Source of the DNA: Bacteroides finegoldii DSM 17565
Lineage (GTDB): Bacteria; Bacteroidota; Bacteroidia; Bacteroidales; Bacteroidaceae
NCBI RefSeq assembly: GCF_000156195.1
Contig: NZ_GG688324.1
Location: forward strand, 196,861 to 243,669
DNA: 46,809 bases
Reading direction: 5' to 3'
Below are positions 43,191 through 46,809 of this stretch, piece after piece. The notes under the pieces are model-generated. The model saw nothing but the letters and a program-made list of their open reading frames with translations, did not search any database and was not told the origin of the DNA. The position numbers and the translations under genes are program-made. How positions within the stretch are numbered: the first letter of the stretch is position 1; each line of letters starts with the position of its first letter.

Positions 43191-43198
43191 TATCTTCG
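43191..43198 (+). promoter_or_regulatory. -7 element for the double-esterase gene
   Basis: TATCTTCG, one base off TAnnTTTG, 38 nt before the ATG at 43237. Confidence 0.4.
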
Positions 43199-43236
43199 CA
43201 CATCTAATTATTCATTAATCAAAGTACATAGATACT

Positions 43237-44622
43237 ATGAAACAGAAATTTTCTACTCTTTTTTTCCTGTTGCTTTTCCTGTTGGCAGGTCAGCAGACGG
43301 TAGCCCAGAAGGCTCCCAACCCTTTTGATATTGAACAACCTTCACTTCGTGTATTCCTTCCGGCACCGGAATTAGCTACGGGGCGAGCAGTGGTAGCCTG
43401 TCCCGGCGGAGGATATTCCCATCTGGCAGTTGACCACGAAGGTTACGATTGGGCTCCTTACTTTAACAAGCAAGGCATTGCTCTTATTGTGCTGAAATAT
43501 CGAATGCCGAAAGGCGATCGCACGCTTCCTATTTCGGATGCCGAAGCAGCAATGAAGATTGTGCGTGACAGTGCTGATGTATGGAATCTGAATCCAAATG
43601 ATATTGGTATTATGGGATCTTCTGCCGGTGGTCATTTGGCGTCGACGATTGCCACCCATGCCAAACCCGAACTTCGTCCTAACTTCCAAATCCTGTTTTA
43701 TCCGGTGATTACGATGAATCAATCGTATACCCACATGGGTTCTCGCAATAACCTGTTAGGAAAAGAAGCTTCTGCCGAGCTGGAGAAAGAATATTCCAAT
43801 GAAAAACAAGTGACAAAAGAGACACCGCGTGCCTTCATCGTATATAGTGATGATGATAATGCCGTTCCTCCTGCCAATGGCGTTAACTACTATCTGGCAT
43901 TGAATAAGAATAAAGTTCCTGCAGTTCTTCATATTTATCCTTCCGGCGGGCATGGATGGGGAATCCGCGAAGGTTTCCTTTATAAAAATGAAATGCTGGA
44001 TGAACTGACAGCTTGGTTACGTAGCTTCAAGGCTCCCCGTAAAGATGCGGTCCGTGTTGCTTGCATTGGCAACAGCATTACTTATGGAGCCCGGATTAAG
44101 AATCGTAATCGCGACAGCTATCCTTCCGTGTTGGGACGTATGTTGGGTGACGGTTATTGGGTTAAGAACTTCGGAGTCAGTGCCCGTACCTTATTAAATA
44201 AAGGAGATCATCCGTATATGAAAGAGAAAGCCTATCAGGATGCGTTGGCTTTCAATCCCAATATCGTAGTAATCAAGCTTGGAACAAACGATAGCAAATC
44301 ATTCAATTGGAAGTATAAGGAGGATTTCACAAAAGATTTGCAAACAATGGTGGATGCATTCAATGCTCTGCCTGCCCAACCGAAGATTTATCTCTGCTAT
44401 CCTTCCAAATCCTATCGGACTGGTGACAATATCAATGATGATATAATTTCCAAAGAAATTATTCCGATGATAAAGAAAGTTGCCAAGAAAAATCATTTGC
44501 CGGTTATTGATCTTCATGCGGCAATGGATGGAATGCCCGAACTTTTCCCGGATAAAGTTCATCCGAATGAAGAAGGAGCGAAGGTAATGGCAAAAGCCGT
44601 TTATCAAGCTTTGAAAGAATGA
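43237..44622 (+). CDS. secreted two-domain esterase: alpha/beta hydrolase fused to SGNH/GDSL hydrolase
   Basis: The 461-aa protein has a signal peptide (about residues 1-23, VAQK). The N-terminal alpha/beta-hydrolase domain (about 30-265) has the oxyanion CPGGGY, nucleophile S129 in GSSAGGHL, an acid in the SDDDNAVPP segment and His in GGHGWG, typical of xylan/acetyl esterases. The second domain (about 272-460) is SGNH-type: block I IGNSITYG with S280, block III GTND and block V D439-x-x-H442 (DKVHPN). Both active sites look complete. It may remove two kinds of acyl decorations, such as acetyl groups on a plant polysaccharide, but no glycan-utilisation genes adjoin it. Confidence 0.9.
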   Translation: MKQKFSTLFFLLLFLLAGQQTVAQKAPNPFDIEQPSLRVFLPAPELATGRAVVACPGGGYSHLAVDHEGYDWAPYFNKQGIALIVLKYRMPKGDRTLPISDAEAAMKIVRDSADVWNLNPNDIGIMGSSAGGHLASTIATHAKPELRPNFQILFYPVITMNQSYTHMGSRNNLLGKEASAELEKEYSNEKQVTKETPRAFIVYSDDDNAVPPANGVNYYLALNKNKVPAVLHIYPSGGHGWGIREGFLYKNEMLDELTAWLRSFKAPRKDAVRVACIGNSITYGARIKNRNRDSYPSVLGRMLGDGYWVKNFGVSARTLLNKGDHPYMKEKAYQDALAFNPNIVVIKLGTNDSKSFNWKYKEDFTKDLQTMVDAFNALPAQPKIYLCYPSKSYRTGDNINDDIISKEIIPMIKKVAKKNHLPVIDLHAAMDGMPELFPDKVHPNEEGAKVMAKAVYQALKE

Positions 44623-44647
44623 AATAGAAGAAGTGGCCTTTGATATA

Positions 44648-44697
44648 CATCCGGTTGAATTTACTTCAGAAGAAGATTTATTCAATCGGATGTTTTT
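44648..44697 (+). terminator. Rho-independent terminator of the double-esterase gene
   Basis: CATCCGGTTGAAT (44648-44660) pairs with ATTCAATCGGATG (44680-44692), with one G-U pair. The 19-nt loop is followed by five T (44693-44697), 26 nt after the stop. Confidence 0.82.
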
Positions 44698-44772
44698 AGT
44701 CTATCGATAAATAAACTTCTTATAATGTGTTAAAAAATATCTTTTAGAAAGTTATAGATTGCCTGCAATATT

Positions 44773-44780
44773 TAATTTTG
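44773..44780 (+). promoter_or_regulatory. -7 element for the PAS histidine kinase
   Basis: TAATTTTG matches TAnnTTTG, 42 nt before the ATG at 44822. No standard -33 box is evident. Confidence 0.45.
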
Positions 44781-44821
44781 CATCTTTAACTATCTTTAGA
44801 AAGGTGAGTTAGCATAGCATT

Positions 44822-46696
44822 ATGAATAAACAGAAAGATTTTATATTTTTTTCAAAATTGATGAACGCTGCTGACATGGGTTGGTGGAAGGCTGATCTGA
44901 CAACTTTAAATTATGAGTGTTCGGAGTATATCTCGGAATTGTTGGGTTTGGATGATTCGGGTATTATTAGTTTTGAAGATTTTAACAAACGCATATTGAA
45001 GGAGGAGCAACGCCCTACAACAGTTCATTCTTTTAGTGAGCAGCAGATGTCGGAAGTAGTGTATTTACTTGATACGGTAAAAGGGGCTGTTTGGGTGCGG
45101 AGTAAGGTCTGCTTTCAGGAAACGGATAAAGAAGGGCATACAAATGTCTATGGGATAGCCGAATTGCAGGAGGCTCCTAATATGACATCAGCTTATCAGG
45201 CCTTGCAGCACAGCGAACGCATCTTGCATAATATTTATAAGCACCTGCCGGTCGGTATCGAATTATACAATGAGGATGGGATATTGATAGATTTGAATGA
45301 TAAAGAGCAGGAGATGTTCCATCTCGAGAAAAAGGAGGACCTTTTAGGACTTGATATCTTCAAGAATCCAATGTTCCCGGAAGAAATGAAAGAGCGGTTG
45401 AGAAGGAATGAAGATGCAGACTTTACATTTCGTTATGACTTCTCTAAGATCGGTTCATATTATAAAAATTCCAAAAGGGAAGGTACGATTGACCTGGTAA
45501 CTAAGGTAACGACACTGTATGATGATGAGGGCAATCCGATTAATTACCTGTTGATCAATGCTGATAAGACAGAAACGACCATTGCTTATAATAAAATTCA
45601 GGAATTTGAAGAGTTTTTTGAGCTGGTGGGAGATTATGCCAAGGTAGGATATGCCCATCTTAATCTTCTGACCGGAGAAGGTTATGCCCAAAAGAGTTGG
45701 TATAGGAACATCGGTGAAGCGGATGGAACGCCGTTGTCCGATATCATTGGTATCTACAGACATCTCCATCCGGACGACCGTAATTGCATGGTTCAATTCT
45801 TTGAAGATGTACGAAACGGATTGACGGCTAAATTAAGTAAGGAAGTGCGTGTCCTTAGAAGCAACGGTGAATATACATGGACGCATGTCAATTTGTTAGT
45901 TCGGAAATATATCCCGCAAGATAAAATTATTGAACTGATCAGTATAAATTACGATATAACGGAGTTGAAAAAGACAGAGGAAATGCTTGTCAAGGCGCGT
46001 GATAAAGCCGAAGCGTCCGACCGTCTTAAATCAGCTTTTCTGGCTAATATGAGCCATGAGATTCGTACGCCGTTGAATGCGATTGTCGGCTTTTCAGCCC
46101 TATTGGCAGCTACGGAGGATATGGCTGAAAAAGAACTCTACAACTCTCTCATCAGTCATAATAATGAGCTTCTGTTGGAGCTGATAAACGATGTTCTTGA
46201 TTTGTCCAAGTTAGAATCCGGTTATCTGGAGCTGCATCCGAGTTGGTTTAATCTGGCAGAACTTTTAGATGAAAGTGTTGCGGAATATACTCGTCAGCTA
46301 GCTGCGGGAGTTGAACTTCGGACCCATTATCTTGATCAGGGTTTTCTAGTAGAATTGGATAGGTTGCGAATCAAGCAGATCTTAAATAATTTTCTTTCCA
46401 ATGCTCTAAAGAATACGACTAGTGGATATGTGGAGGTTTTTTATGAGATAGATTCGTCCTATGTGCGGATCGGTGTTCGAGATACCGGTCGTGGTATTCC
46501 TCAGAATATGTTGGAAAAGATATTTGAAAGATTTGAGAAAGTCGACTCTTTCACTCAGGGAGCTGGGTTAGGTTTGCCTATTTGTAAATCTATTGTTGAT
46601 AAGATGAACGGACGGATATGGGCTGATTCCCAATTGGGAATAGGTACTACTTTTATGGTTGAGTTGCCTTGTTCTGTCACTCCAATTGATGCATAA
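44822..46696 (+). CDS. soluble PAS-domain sensor histidine kinase
   Basis: The 624-aa protein has no signal peptide or membrane helix, so it should sense a cytoplasmic signal. The N-terminal 385 residues hold about three PAS-like segments: residues ~5-125 with MGWWKADL, ~135-255 with LPVGIELYNEDG, and ~258-385 with GYAHLNLLTGEGYAQ and a PAC-type RVLRSNGEYTWTH tail. A coiled linker and HisKA domain follow (H412 in NMSHEIRTPLN), then HATPase with NFLSNALKNT, DTGRGIP and GAGLGLPI. No receiver domain or neighbouring regulator is present. Its kinase core closely resembles that of the truncated kinase at the left end of the window. Confidence 0.92.
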   Translation: MNKQKDFIFFSKLMNAADMGWWKADLTTLNYECSEYISELLGLDDSGIISFEDFNKRILKEEQRPTTVHSFSEQQMSEVVYLLDTVKGAVWVRSKVCFQETDKEGHTNVYGIAELQEAPNMTSAYQALQHSERILHNIYKHLPVGIELYNEDGILIDLNDKEQEMFHLEKKEDLLGLDIFKNPMFPEEMKERLRRNEDADFTFRYDFSKIGSYYKNSKREGTIDLVTKVTTLYDDEGNPINYLLINADKTETTIAYNKIQEFEEFFELVGDYAKVGYAHLNLLTGEGYAQKSWYRNIGEADGTPLSDIIGIYRHLHPDDRNCMVQFFEDVRNGLTAKLSKEVRVLRSNGEYTWTHVNLLVRKYIPQDKIIELISINYDITELKKTEEMLVKARDKAEASDRLKSAFLANMSHEIRTPLNAIVGFSALLAATEDMAEKELYNSLISHNNELLLELINDVLDLSKLESGYLELHPSWFNLAELLDESVAEYTRQLAAGVELRTHYLDQGFLVELDRLRIKQILNNFLSNALKNTTSGYVEVFYEIDSSYVRIGVRDTGRGIPQNMLEKIFERFEKVDSFTQGAGLGLPICKSIVDKMNGRIWADSQLGIGTTFMVELPCSVTPIDA

Positions 46697-46704
46697 GAAA
46701 ATGA

Positions 46705-46718
46705 GGGTGTGTCAAAAC
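46705..46718. mobile_element. possible terminal repeat of an insertion sequence at the window edge
   Basis: GGGTGTGTCAAAAC, 8 nt after the kinase stop, resembles terminal inverted repeats of some Bacteroidetes insertion sequences (from memory). The remaining ~90 bp contain no complete gene and the other end would lie outside the window, so this is tentative. Confidence 0.25.
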
Positions 46719-46809
46719 GTGATTTGATGAAAGGACAACTTTTAATCTGAAACTTGACTCCCTAAATCAATTATAAAAGAGCCATATCATTACTCAAAAA
46801 CAGAGTTTG

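Noticed and set aside
1..46809. CRISPR array or prophage
   Set aside because: I saw no regularly spaced direct repeats of 25-40 bp, no cas genes, and no phage structural or integrase genes.

Overview
The window reads as chromosomal DNA of a Bacteroides species (Bacteroidales). The evidence is the repeated Bacteroides-type promoter (TTTG, about 19-20 nt, TAnnTTTG), the lack of strong Shine-Dalgarno sequences, and lineage-typical genes: DUF4251, DUF5686 and DUF4492 proteins, class III fructose-bisphosphatase, cytochrome bd with its DUF4492 companion, and lipoproteins with acidic residues after the lipid cysteine. I see no prophage, CRISPR array, integrase or complete transposon. A possible insertion-sequence end lies at the extreme right edge.

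Layout. 1-5.2 kb: a 5'-truncated sensor histidine kinase overlapping a UshA-like 5'-nucleotidase, then convergent AraC and Crp/Fnr-type regulators. 5.2-7.4 kb: two small lipoproteins flanking tRNA-Glu(CTC), tRNA-Ser(GCT) and a predicted small RNA. 7.4-11.3 kb: an AspT/YidE-type transporter and fructose-1,6-bisphosphatase. 11.3-18 kb (minus strand): an acyl-CoA synthetase overlapping a 16-residue-repeat surface protein, the GDP-L-fucose genes gmd and fcl separated by an inverted repeat, and a divergent dicarboxylate/amino acid symporter homologue. 18.1-21.9 kb: the complete oxidative pentose phosphate branch (gnd, zwf, pgl). 21.9-28.9 kb (minus): a 70-aa protein, a second predicted small RNA, and a six-gene set encoding a TolC/MacA/ATPase/permease export system with its own LytS/LytTR-type two-component pair. 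29-32.1 kb: DUF4492-cydA-cydB. 32.1-38.2 kb (minus): a WecB-like protein lacking most epimerase catalytic residues, a DUF5686 outer-membrane protein, rarA and a D-2-hydroxyacid dehydrogenase. 38.2-43.1 kb: TRIC channel, DUF4251 protein, ECF sigma factor, mtgA, an OmpA-like lipoprotein and a MATE transporter. 43.2-46.7 kb: a secreted fusion of two esterase domains and a soluble multi-PAS histidine kinase.

Most genes are core housekeeping or envelope functions: carbon metabolism (fbp plus the pentose phosphate branch), microaerobic respiration (cydAB), surface fucosylation (gmd-fcl), peptidoglycan synthesis and efflux. The most notable items are two compact predicted small RNAs with near-ideal promoters and terminators, the WecB-like protein with substituted catalytic residues, the symporter lacking the acidic-substrate arginine, the nine-repeat solenoid-barrel protein, the double-esterase fusion, and several intergenic inverted repeats. 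I found no clearly new multi-gene system. Family names come from recognised motifs and remembered family features; no database search was run.
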